This document shows, in pieces, positions 43,430 through 51,025 of a stretch of DNA of 64,000 nucleotides. A program made the position numbers and the translations under genes. The stretch is from DASZQY01 sp963843565 (lineage in GTDB: Bacteria; Pseudomonadota; Alphaproteobacteria; Rhizobiales; Kaistiaceae), in contig CAWJKY010000003.1 of the NCBI GenBank assembly GCA_963843565.1, positions 1,488,001 through 1,552,000 on the forward strand. Direction: 5' to 3'. The notes beneath the pieces are model-generated. The model was not told where the DNA came from and did no database searches. It worked only from the letters and a program-made list of their open reading frames with translations. Positions within the stretch are counted from its first letter, which is position 1, and each line of letters starts with the position of its first letter.

Positions 43430-44048
43430 AGACAATGGCGGGCATAGATCGAGCGGTTATCCCCGCCCCATCCCCCCACGCGATAATGCGATCGTCCCTG
43501 CTCACCCGAGGGGTCGCATCGCGCGAAGCGAACCGTTGCGGAGCAGGGAGCGGCGCCTGCGGCTGTCTCCGCGTTGGAGACGTTGGTAAGGGGAGACCCA
43601 AGCCGGCGGGGTTCCGCACCGGGCCTCGGAGGCTCGGGAGACTTCCCGGCGCGCGGCGCGGTCAGGACGGGTTGCCCGCTCTTAAGGTGGGTCCGTCCGT
43701 CTGCTGTCCGGAGCGCGGGTGTCGGAGGACAAAAAACGCCGCGGCGGGCGCTGAGTTGAGCGCCGCACTCGGACTACCCGGACTGGCACTCGATTGAGCG
43801 CCCGCCACCCCTCGTGTTTCACGAGGGATCAGGAAACAGGGACGCGCTGGAAGGAGACGATGACTCGGGGCGCAAATCGCTCGCGGGAACGAAGACTCAC
43901 ATCTTGTCGTCCTCGCCCCCGGGGCCGACCTTCGGCCGGCCCGAGGACAGGCTCCGGCGAGGACCCAGTAGCCACCGGAGATGCAAAACGATCCACGACC
44001 GCGGCTACCGGATGCCCGCGTGCGCGGGCATGACAGGCTTACTCGACC
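43430..44048. other. Noncoding, palindrome-rich intergenic region
   Basis: About 620 bases with no coding pattern that I trust. It holds several hairpins: CCCTCGTG/CACGAGGG (43811-43829), a long-range pair GTCCTCGCC (43909-43917) and GGCGAGGAC (43956-43964) enclosing an inner GGCCGA/TCGGCC stem, and ATGCCCGCG-TG-CGCGGGCAT (44012-44031). The last two have the look of widespread intergenic palindromes of Rhizobiales. The stretch from 43500 to 43750 is very GC-rich and could fold, but I could not match it to a known RNA (not tmRNA, SRP RNA or RNase P as far as I can tell). Confidence 0.5.
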
Positions 44049-44591
44049 CTACCCCACCTCCAGCCGCATCACGTGGCGTCGTGTGCCCGCCATGCCGTGG
44101 TCGGTGAAGCCGGCCTTCTCGAACACCGGCACACGCCCCATGAAGCGGTAGCTGGGCGCATCCGGCGGGACCGGATAGGCCTCCACCACCGTGGCGCCGT
44201 TCTGTTTCGCGTGCGCCACCGCGCCGGCGATCAGCTGATGCACCAGCCCCTGCCCGCGCCGTTTGCGCGGCACGAAGAAGCACGCGATCGACCACACGAC
44301 CTCGCCCGGCTGCGCCTGAGGCCCGCCGAGGTTGCGATAAGTTTCGCGCGGCGCCACCGACACCCAGCCGACCGCCGTCTCGCCGTCATAGGCAATCAGC
44401 CCGATCGGCGTTCCGGCTGCGATGCGCTGCATCATCTGGCGATGGCGGTCGGGGCCGGTGTGGTGCTTCGCCTCTTGCGCCGTGCGCCGCCAGACCATGC
44501 ACCAGCAATACTTCGGCGCGCCGGGCGCGTTGAAGAACGCCTCGAATTCACCGCGCGTCGCCTGCGAAACTTCGCGGAACGACAGGGCCAC
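44049..44591 (-). CDS. GNAT-family N-acetyltransferase
   Basis: 180 residues. Acetyl-CoA motif A: CFFVPRKRRGQGLVHQLIAGAVAHAKQNGA (about 104-133). The N-terminal part (NAPGAPKYCWCMVWRRTAQEAKHHTGPDRHRQMMQRIAAG) belongs to a subgroup of GNATs with a conserved cysteine/tryptophan-rich start. Substrate unknown. It lies 3 bases after the ThDP enzyme gene on the same strand, so probably in one transcript. Confidence 0.88.
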   Translation of the reverse strand: MALSFREVSQATRGEFEAFFNAPGAPKYCWCMVWRRTAQEAKHHTGPDRHRQMMQRIAAGTPIGLIAYDGETAVGWVSVAPRETYRNLGGPQAQPGEVVWSIACFFVPRKRRGQGLVHQLIAGAVAHAKQNGATVVEAYPVPPDAPSYRFMGRVPVFEKAGFTDHGMAGTRRHVMRLEVG

Positions 44592-44594
44592 GGC

Positions 44595-46256
44595 TCAGCG
44601 CCGCCCGGTGCCGCGGATCGCGGAGAGCGTCGCGGTGGTGGTGATCGCCTCCTTGTCGAGGAGGAGATTGATCAGCGCGACCTTGCCGCTCGCCACCGCA
44701 CGCTCGAAGGCGGGCGCGAAATCTTCCGTGCGCTCGACGCGCTCGCCGTGGCCGCCAAAAGCGCGGGCGAGCGCCGCGAAATCCGGGTTGACGAGATCGG
44801 TGGCGACGACGCGGTCGGGATAGTGACGCTCCTGATGCATGCGGATGGTGCCGTGAACGCCGTTGTTGACGACGATCACGATCACGGCGGCGCCTTCCTG
44901 CGCGGCGGTGGCAAGCTCCTGCGAGGTCATCTGGAAATCGCCGTCGCCGGCAAAGCAGACGACCATGCGCTCGGGATATTTCAGCTTGGCGGCGATCGCC
45001 GCCGGCAGCCCGTAGCCCATGGAGCCCGAGGTCGGGGCGAGTTGGGTGGCGAAGCGGCGGAAGCGGAAGAAGCGATGCACCCAGGTGGCGTAGTTGCCGG
45101 CGCCGTTGGTGAGGATGGCATCGTCGGGAAGACGCTGCCGCAGCCAGGTGACGATCTCGCTCATCTGGACCGGACCGGCGTTTTCGACCGGCGCCGACCA
45201 GGCCTCGTAGGCGGCGCGTGCGGCCGCCGTCTCGGCGCGCCAGGCGATCTCCTGGGGCGGCTGCAAGCTCTCCAGCGCCGCCACGAAGGCGGTGGGCGAA
45301 GCGTTGATGGCGAGCGTCGGCCGGTAGACGCGGCCGAGTTCCTCGGCGCCCGGATGGACGTGGACCAGCGCCTGGCGCGGCTCGGGCACGTCGATGAGGG
45401 TGTAGCCCGAAGACGGCATCTCGCTCATGCGCCCGCCGATGAGCAGCAGCAGATCGGCGTCGCGCACACGGGCGGCCAGCGCCGGATTGATGGCGACGCC
45501 GACGTCGCCGGCGTAGTTCGGGTGGTCGTGATCGAAGAGCATCTGGCGGCGGAACGAACAGCCGACCGCCAGATCGAACCGCTCGGCGAAGCGGCGCATG
45601 CCGGCGACGGCGCTCTCGTTCCAGCGCCCCCCGCCGAGGATGACGAACGGCCGCTTCGCCGCCCACAGCATCTTCTGGAGGTCGGCCATGCGGGCAAGCC
45701 CCGGCCAGGTCTCCACGGTCGGCGTTGGCCTGGGGGTCGGCACGCCCGTCTCCTCGCGGAGGACGTCTTCCGGCAGCACCAGCACCACCGGACCCGGTCG
45801 CCCGGCGGTGGCGGTGGCGAAGGCGCGGGCGACCATCTCCGGCGCCCGGCTGGCCATGTCGATCTCCTCGACCGACTTGGCGACCTCGGTGAGCATGCGG
45901 CGGAACTCGATCTCCTGAAACGCCTCGCGGCCGCGGAAGGCGCGCGCCACCTGGCCGACGAACAGGATCATCGGCGTGGAATCCTGCCGGCCGACATGGA
46001 GCCCGGCCGACGCGTTGGTCGCGCCGGGGCCGCGCGTCACCATGACCACGCCGGGCCGGCCGGTGAGCTTGCCCCAGGCTTCCGCGGCCATGGCGGCAGC
46101 GCCTTCGTGGCGGCAGACGGTCAGCGGAATACGCGTGTCGTGGAGCGCGTCGAGAAGCGCCAGATAGCTTTCGCCGGGAACGCAGAAGATCCGCTCGACG
46201 CCGTTGGCAACCAACGCCTCGGCGATGGCACGGGCCGCCGTTCGCGTCTCAGGCAT
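44595..46256 (-). CDS. Thiamine-diphosphate enzyme of the acetolactate synthase family
   Basis: 553 residues: N-terminal Pyr domain with catalytic glutamate (CRHEGAAAMAAEAWGKLTGRPG), central Rossmann domain (RPFVILGGGRWNES), and C-terminal ThDP domain with GDGDFQMTSQELATAAQ ... VVNNGVHGTIRMHQ (metal-binding GDG-NN motif) preceded by GSMGYGLPAAIAAKL. Relatives include acetolactate synthase, benzoylformate decarboxylase and sulfoacetaldehyde acetyltransferase; the reaction is not decided. No ilvN-like regulatory gene is nearby, so a catabolic or peripheral role is more likely than valine synthesis. ATG 46256 overlaps the upstream small gene by 8 bases. Confidence 0.9.
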   Translation of the reverse strand: MPETRTAARAIAEALVANGVERIFCVPGESYLALLDALHDTRIPLTVCRHEGAAAMAAEAWGKLTGRPGVVMVTRGPGATNASAGLHVGRQDSTPMILFVGQVARAFRGREAFQEIEFRRMLTEVAKSVEEIDMASRAPEMVARAFATATAGRPGPVVLVLPEDVLREETGVPTPRPTPTVETWPGLARMADLQKMLWAAKRPFVILGGGRWNESAVAGMRRFAERFDLAVGCSFRRQMLFDHDHPNYAGDVGVAINPALAARVRDADLLLLIGGRMSEMPSSGYTLIDVPEPRQALVHVHPGAEELGRVYRPTLAINASPTAFVAALESLQPPQEIAWRAETAAARAAYEAWSAPVENAGPVQMSEIVTWLRQRLPDDAILTNGAGNYATWVHRFFRFRRFATQLAPTSGSMGYGLPAAIAAKLKYPERMVVCFAGDGDFQMTSQELATAAQEGAAVIVIVVNNGVHGTIRMHQERHYPDRVVATDLVNPDFAALARAFGGHGERVERTEDFAPAFERAVASGKVALINLLLDKEAITTTATLSAIRGTGRR

Positions 46257-46626
46257 CGAGGACCGAGGCCACCCAGAAAGTCTGCTCCTTGCCGTCCTCG
46301 TCGCGGATCGAGACGTATTCGCCAATGTCGAAACGATGATTGCCGAGCTTGAAGCCCGCCTCGTCGCCCTCGTCCCCCTCGATGTCGTAGGTGAAGCCCC
46401 ACGACCCGCCGGGACGATGGATGAGGTGGCCGATGTCTTCTTCCTCTTCGCCCCACACGCGCACCACGCGGCATTTGTCGCGCACCTTCTTCCACGCGTC
46501 CGGGTCGAGGTGACCATCGTCGGTGAGTGGCGCGGTGAAGCGGTAGTAGTGCTGATCGCTGCCCTCGGGGTGGCCGGGCGAGCGGGCAAGGTTGAGGCGG
46601 ATCGTCTTGAGGTGGGTGGTTGTCAT
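46249..46626 (-). CDS. Conserved hypothetical protein upstream of the ThDP enzyme
   Basis: 125 residues, acidic, soluble, rich in beta-prone segments: LKTIRLNLARSPGHPEGSDQHYYRFTAPLTDDGHLDPDAWKK, GHLIHRPGGSWGFTYDIEGDEGDEAGFKLG and GEYVSIRDEDGKEQTFWVASV. No named domain recognised. Its 3' end overlaps the ThDP enzyme start by 8 bases, so the two are made together; it may be a partner or simply a co-expressed stress protein. Confidence 0.75.
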   Translation of the reverse strand: MTTTHLKTIRLNLARSPGHPEGSDQHYYRFTAPLTDDGHLDPDAWKKVRDKCRVVRVWGEEEEDIGHLIHRPGGSWGFTYDIEGDEGDEAGFKLGNHRFDIGEYVSIRDEDGKEQTFWVASVLDA

Positions 46627-46755
46627 CTGGTGCCTCCCGGGAACTCGGATCGTGGCGGCAAGCTATCAGAGCGCGGGGGGCGCTCGCCAGTTCGCCTTTG
46701 CCGGGGCCACCGCGAACGCTACACTCCGGCGCGGGGCAAGAGACGCGTGACGGGC

Positions 46756-47649
46756 ATGAAACGAGCAATAGCATGGGGCGCCGCGCTGCTGGCGCTTGCC
46801 ACGATGGGGCCGGCGGCGGCGCAGGATTTTTCGGAAGCCTCGCCCTTCCCGTCGACGGTCTTTGGTGCCGGCGCGCGTTCGGCCTCGGTCACCTCCGGCG
46901 GCGTCACCGCGACGATCGACATGGAGCGGCGGGCCGACGTCAACCCGGACATCGACGTGCCGGTGCTCAAGGTGAGCGTCGGCGGCAAGCAGGTGCTGGA
47001 ATCGGTCGGCGTCGAGAACGTCGACGGCGACCAGCCGGAAGCGGTCGCCAGCATCGCCGAGATCGATCCGACCAACAGCGAACCGGAAGTCTATTTCTCC
47101 AGCTACAACGGCGGCTGTTGCAGCACGGTGATCGTCGCCGAGCAGGTCGGCGACGCCTGGCGGGCGGTGCCGGTCGGCGATTTTGACGGCGACGAGGACT
47201 ACCTTCAGGACCTCGACCACGACGGGATCGCGGAGATCGTCACGATCGACATCAATTTCCTGAGCCGCTTCGACTGCACCGCCTGCAGCGCCGCGCCACG
47301 GGTCATCTACTCGGTCAAGGACGGCCAGGTCGTCGACATCACCCGCGAGCCGCGCTTCCTGCAGGCGCACCGCGACTGGCTGGCGGCGATCGACGAAACG
47401 GTCGAGCCGGCCGAGCGCTGGTCGTCGCGCGGCTATCTGGCGGGCTGGCTGGCGGAGAAGACGCTGCTCGGCGAAGGTCTGTCGGCGTGGGACGAACTCA
47501 ACAAACACTGGGACGCCGCCAACGATCCCGGCGAGGAAGCCTGCCCGAACGGCGACGATCCCTCGACGTGCGACGTGAAAGACCAGAAGGTGATGAAGTT
47601 CCCGGAGCGGCTGCGCCTGTTTCTGGCGAGCCGCGGCTACACGTTCTGA
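46756..47649 (+). CDS. Secreted protein with an EF-hand-like acidic loop
   Basis: 297 residues. Signal peptide KRAIAWGAALLALATMGPAA with cleavage after AQA/AAA near residue 22. The middle contains SSYNGGCCSTVIVAEQVGDAW and an acidic stretch DFDGDEDYLQDLDHDGIAEIVTID (about 137-160) resembling the calcium-binding repeats of FG-GAP/dockerin-like proteins, then CTACSAAPRVIYSVKDG. Several cysteine pairs suggest disulfides in the periplasm. Function unknown; it converges with the GGDEF/EAL gene. Confidence 0.75.
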   Translation: MKRAIAWGAALLALATMGPAAAQDFSEASPFPSTVFGAGARSASVTSGGVTATIDMERRADVNPDIDVPVLKVSVGGKQVLESVGVENVDGDQPEAVASIAEIDPTNSEPEVYFSSYNGGCCSTVIVAEQVGDAWRAVPVGDFDGDEDYLQDLDHDGIAEIVTIDINFLSRFDCTACSAAPRVIYSVKDGQVVDITREPRFLQAHRDWLAAIDETVEPAERWSSRGYLAGWLAEKTLLGEGLSAWDELNKHWDAANDPGEEACPNGDDPSTCDVKDQKVMKFPERLRLFLASRGYTF

Positions 47650-47652
47650 GGG

Positions 47653-49383
47653 TCAGGCGACCAGGAAAGCTTCGCTCTTGGCGAGCCAGCCGGCGAGCTG
47701 AGCGCCGGCGACGGGACGCGAGAAGTAGTAGCCCTGCAGGCCGTTGACGCCGGCGTCGCGGAGCAGGCCGACCTGCTCCTCGGTTTCGACGCCTTCGGCG
47801 ATGGTGGTGAAGCCAAGCTTGCGGGCAAGATCGACGACGGCGTGGACGATGACTTCGGCGCCATCCTCCTTGCCAAGGTCGCGCACGAAGCTGCGGTCGA
47901 TCTTGAGCGCGGTCAGCGGCAGGTCGCGCAGCAGCGACAGGGAGGAATAGCCGGTGCCGAAGTCGTCGATGTAGATGCCGACGCCGAAGTCGCGGATCAG
48001 CTCCAGATTCTTGTGAATGACGTCGAGGTTCTTGAGGATGGTCGCCTCGGTGATCTCGATGTTGATCAGCTCGGCGGGAACCCTGGTCTCCTGCAGCGTC
48101 TCGATCAGACGCGCCCCGAACGACGGGTCGCGGCACTGGATGGGCGAGATGTTGAGGGAGATCGGCACCAGGGAACGCTGCATCTCGCTCCAGCTGCGGA
48201 TCTGGGAACAGGCTTCCCCCAGAAGCAGATTGCCGAGGTTGCCGATCGATCCGGATTCCTCGGCGATGGGGATGAACTCGCCCGGGGCGATCACCCGGTT
48301 CTCCGGGTCGCGCCAGCGGGCGAGCCCCTCGGCGCTGATGATCTTGCGGGTGGCGGCGTCGACGATCGGCTGGAAGAGCAGATAGAAGCGGCCGGCGGTG
48401 ATGTCGTCGGGCATCGAACTCTTGAGCGCGTAGCGCGCCTTGACGACCGCGTCCATGCGCGCGTCGAAGAAGTTGATCGAGCCCTTCTTGCTGTTCTTCG
48501 ACTTGTACATCGCCAGATCGGCGTGGGAGAGCAGCACCTCGGCGCTGGCGTCATCCATCGGAAAGACCGAGATGCCGATCGAGATCGACACGTCGAGGCT
48601 CATGTCGTTGAGCTTGTCGATCGAGTTGACCGCCTTGGAAATCTTCTCGGCGATCTCCATGGCGGCGCTGGCCGAGCGCAGGTTGGTGGCAAGCACGGCG
48701 AACTCGTCGCCGCCGATGCGCGCGATCCAGTCGCTCTCGCGCAGCTGGGCGCGCAGATGCTGGGTCACCCCGATAAGGACATCGTCGCCGGTCTTGTGGC
48801 CGAAGACGTCGTTGATCTCCTTGAAGCGGTCGATGTCGAAGACCATGACGGCGCAGGCGAGTTCGGAGCGGCGCGCCTGCTCGAGGGCGCGCTCGAGGTG
48901 CTCGAAGAAGGAGCGCCGGTTGAGCAGGCCGGTAAGCGGATCGGTGCGCGACAGACGCACCAGCTCGGCCTCGCCGCGCTTGCGCTCGATGGCAGTGCTG
49001 ATGGTGCGGAACAGGCCGCCGCGAACCAGGTCCGTCGACACGAGGCAATCGGCGGCGCCGGCGCGGATCGCGCCGGTGGCGATCGACACGTCCGAATAGC
49101 CGGTCAGGGCGACGATCGCGACGGTGGGGCTGGCGGCCTGCATGGTGGCAAGGCCCTCGTATCCGGCATCGGGACGACCGAGATCGAAGACCACCGCGTC
49201 GAGGCTGTCCTCGTTCTGCTGAAGATAGACGGCCGCCTCGTCGGACGATGGCACACAATGGAACAGGCAGCTCTCACCGGCGTCTTCAGCGCCATCCGCC
49301 AACACACGCTCGACCGACCGACACTCGGCCGGATCCTGGTTGACGATCAGCACGGAGATGGATCGGGAAGAACTCTCGCCCAT
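47653..49383 (-). CDS. Receiver-GGDEF-EAL protein (cyclic di-GMP metabolism)
   Basis: 576 residues. Receiver-like domain (1-125) with phospho-acceptor candidate D67 (VVFDLGRPDAG), but the conserved receiver lysine is replaced (AADCLVSTDL). GGDEF domain (about 140-305) with intact active site IGGDEF (223-228) and an upstream FDIDRFKEINDVFGHKTGD metal site. EAL domain (about 320-570) in which the signature reads EGL (SAEGLARW), with the catalytic ITEATIL, DDFGTGYSSLS and KIDRSFV segments present. Diguanylate cyclase activity is likely; phosphodiesterase activity is possible because most catalytic residues remain. Confidence 0.93.
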   Translation of the reverse strand: MGESSSRSISVLIVNQDPAECRSVERVLADGAEDAGESCLFHCVPSSDEAAVYLQQNEDSLDAVVFDLGRPDAGYEGLATMQAASPTVAIVALTGYSDVSIATGAIRAGAADCLVSTDLVRGGLFRTISTAIERKRGEAELVRLSRTDPLTGLLNRRSFFEHLERALEQARRSELACAVMVFDIDRFKEINDVFGHKTGDDVLIGVTQHLRAQLRESDWIARIGGDEFAVLATNLRSASAAMEIAEKISKAVNSIDKLNDMSLDVSISIGISVFPMDDASAEVLLSHADLAMYKSKNSKKGSINFFDARMDAVVKARYALKSSMPDDITAGRFYLLFQPIVDAATRKIISAEGLARWRDPENRVIAPGEFIPIAEESGSIGNLGNLLLGEACSQIRSWSEMQRSLVPISLNISPIQCRDPSFGARLIETLQETRVPAELINIEITEATILKNLDVIHKNLELIRDFGVGIYIDDFGTGYSSLSLLRDLPLTALKIDRSFVRDLGKEDGAEVIVHAVVDLARKLGFTTIAEGVETEEQVGLLRDAGVNGLQGYYFSRPVAGAQLAGWLAKSEAFLVA

Positions 49384-49574
49384 TCTGCCTCGCGCGGGGC
49401 CGATTCAAATCGGTTGCAGCAGGCGAGAATCTAGGCGGCAACCAGTAAACCAAAGGTTGCCGCAATGCGCGCACTTCCGGGCAATCCTGCCGAATTCACG
49501 CATATCGCCATGCGCACGCAAGACAGCGCGCCAGTTCTCACGATCCCGTGAAGTACAACCAGCGCGCGAAGGAA

Positions 49575-49650
49575 TGGTACAGCTGGCTGGGCTTGAACCA
49601 GCGACCTACGGATCCACAATCCGCCGCTCTACCAACTGAGCTACAGCTGC
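49575..49650 (-). tRNA. tRNA-His (GTG anticodon), CCA encoded
   Basis: 76 bases read on the minus strand. Acceptor arms GCAGCTG (49644-49650) and CAGCTGT (49579-49585) pair with one G-U, then A (position 73) and CCA (49575-49577). The anticodon stem encloses loop TTGTGGA with anticodon GTG. The base before position 1 is T, so there is no G-1, and position 73 is A rather than C: the altered histidine identity of a large alphaproteobacterial clade, co-evolved with an unusual HisRS. Confidence 0.95.
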
Positions 49651-49735
49651 ACACGCGTTGCGCGGCCGGAAACTATGGGCAAACCAGCGGCCGTTCAAGG
49701 GCGCCCTGGGCCCCGAACAAGCTTCGACAAAAGCA

Positions 49736-49768
49736 AACGGCCCGGACGCTGCTGGCGCCCGGGCCGTT
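49736..49768 (-). terminator. Terminator of the first phasin gene
   Basis: Arms AACGGCCCGG (49736-49745) and CCGGGCCGTT (49759-49768). On the minus strand the stem is followed by TGCTTTTG, consistent with intrinsic termination of the phasin transcript. Confidence 0.75.
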
Positions 49769-49797
49769 CGATACGACGAAGCCTGAAAAACCGGAGG

Positions 49798-50280
49798 TCA
49801 GGCGACGTTCATGTCCTTGAAGGTCTTCTCGACCTTCGCCGCGACGGGCTTGGTGGTGTCGCTCACCAGCTTCTCGGTCAGCGCCTGGAACTCCTTGAAC
49901 TGGGAGGTCAGGGCGTCGAACTGCTTGCGAGCGAAGCTCGACTGGAGCTCGATCACATCGGAAACCGTCTTGGCGCCGAACATGTCCTTGGCGAGCGCGA
50001 ACGAAGCGTCGCTGTTGACCTTGGCGGCGTCGAGGGCCTTGGCGCCGAAGGCGTAGGCACCCTCGCGGGCGGTCTCGAAGGTTTCCTCGACGAGACCGGT
50101 CGCCTCATCGGCAGCGGTCTTCATCTTGGAGTAGGCGTCACGCGCCTGGCTCACCGACTTCTCGGCAAACTCGCGAAACGCCACCGGAACCTCGAAGCTC
50201 GAGGTCGGCATGGAGAACACCTCAAACGGAGCGGCTTTCGCCGTCTTCGAAGAGGACTTTGCACTTGCTGAGGCAGACAT
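49798..50280 (-). CDS. Phasin family protein
   Basis: 160 residues, nearly all helical, with the phasin pattern: EVPVAFREFAEKSVSQARDAYSKMKTAADEATGLVEETFETAREGA (about 30-75) and DVIELQSSFARKQFDALTSQFKEFQALTEKL (about 107-137). Phasins coat polyhydroxybutyrate granules and steady their number and size. The N terminus is Ser/Lys/Ala rich (SASASAKSSSKTAKAA). The upstream region carries an inverted repeat fitting a PhaR-type operator. Confidence 0.92.
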   Translation of the reverse strand: MSASASAKSSSKTAKAAPFEVFSMPTSSFEVPVAFREFAEKSVSQARDAYSKMKTAADEATGLVEETFETAREGAYAFGAKALDAAKVNSDASFALAKDMFGAKTVSDVIELQSSFARKQFDALTSQFKEFQALTEKLVSDTTKPVAAKVEKTFKDMNVA

Positions 50281-50376
50281 GGCTAAAACCCTGAGTTCAT
50301 CTACTTGCCGATTGGACCCGCGCCGAAATCTGAGGCACCGGCGCGATCCTGATGAACGCTATATAGGCTCCAATAT

Positions 50377-50408
50377 TGTGCATTGCAACAATTATCTTGC
50401 ACTGCACA
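50377..50408. promoter_or_regulatory. Inverted repeat upstream of the phasin gene (PhaR-like operator)
   Basis: Arms TGTGCATTGCAA (50377-50388) and TTGCACTGCACA (50397-50408) match at 11 of 12 positions, with 8 bases between. TGCA-rich sites of this kind are bound by PhaR, the polyhydroxybutyrate-responsive repressor of phasin genes; assignment to PhaR is inferred from target and motif. It lies about 100 bases upstream of the first phasin start. Confidence 0.6.
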
Positions 50409-50416
50409 ACGGAAGG

Positions 50417-50812
50417 CTATTTCGACCGCTTGCCTGCCTTCCCGGCCGATTGGCCGGCATCAGCCGCCACCCGGCCGACCATCTCGCCCAGTTGCCGGCT
50501 CTGGTCGGCCGCCACCTTGAGCTGCTGCTGGACGAACTCCTGCTGGAGCGCCGTCATCTCCTCGACGGTGCGGGCCTGGACCAGCCGCTGGGCGAGGTCG
50601 AACGAGGCGGCGATGTTGTCCTCGATGAAGGCCAGCGACTGGCGGGAAATATCGGCGGCCCCTTCGCCGGCCATCTTGGCCTGGCCTTCAGCTGTGTTCA
50701 CAGCTTTCTGGGTGGCCTCCAGAAACTGCTCGAAGGCCTTGCGGGCCTCGCCGACGCTGCGGTCGGCGACGTCGCGCATCTGTTCGGGAATTTCGAAGCG
50801 AGTCGGTTGCAT
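50417..50812 (-). CDS. Second phasin family protein
   Basis: 131 residues from ATG 50812 (MQPTRFEIPEQMRDVADRS), preceded by GGGAGG. Helical phasin-like protein: VGEARKAFEQFLEATQKAVNTAEGQAKMAGEG and FDLAQRLVQARTVEEMTALQQEFVQQQLKVAADQSRQLGEMV. Paralogous in fold to the neighbouring phasin but clearly different in sequence; likely also on polyhydroxybutyrate granules. The TGCA inverted repeat lies between the two genes, 9 bases past this stop. Confidence 0.88.
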   Translation of the reverse strand: MQPTRFEIPEQMRDVADRSVGEARKAFEQFLEATQKAVNTAEGQAKMAGEGAADISRQSLAFIEDNIAASFDLAQRLVQARTVEEMTALQQEFVQQQLKVAADQSRQLGEMVGRVAADAGQSAGKAGKRSK

Positions 50813-51025
50813 GGCGAAGACTTCCCTCCCGTCACGTTGTGCAGGCAGGATACTCTCAAACACCGAATCGGCGAAACTCGGGCGGGCAGCCGACACCGCC
50901 ATTAACCGTGGCCCGAGCAGGAATCGCACGGTCATGGACCGGGGTCGGAATCCCTTGTATCGACAGTCGATCAAGGACGAGGAGCCGCCGCCTTCGGGGC
51001 GTCACAAGACGGACGGCGACCGCAT

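Noticed and set aside
43500..43750. Possible RNase P, tmRNA or SRP RNA in the GC-rich noncoding stretch
   Set aside because: Conserved core sequences of these RNAs could not be found by eye; only generic hairpins are present.
43366..43797. 143-codon frame and other short frames in the noncoding region
   Set aside because: Compositionally skewed and without homology; the frame starts inside higB and crosses its operator.
44073..46352. 759-codon plus-strand frame opposite the GNAT and ThDP enzyme genes
   Set aside because: Antisense shadow; the minus-strand genes have intact catalytic motifs.
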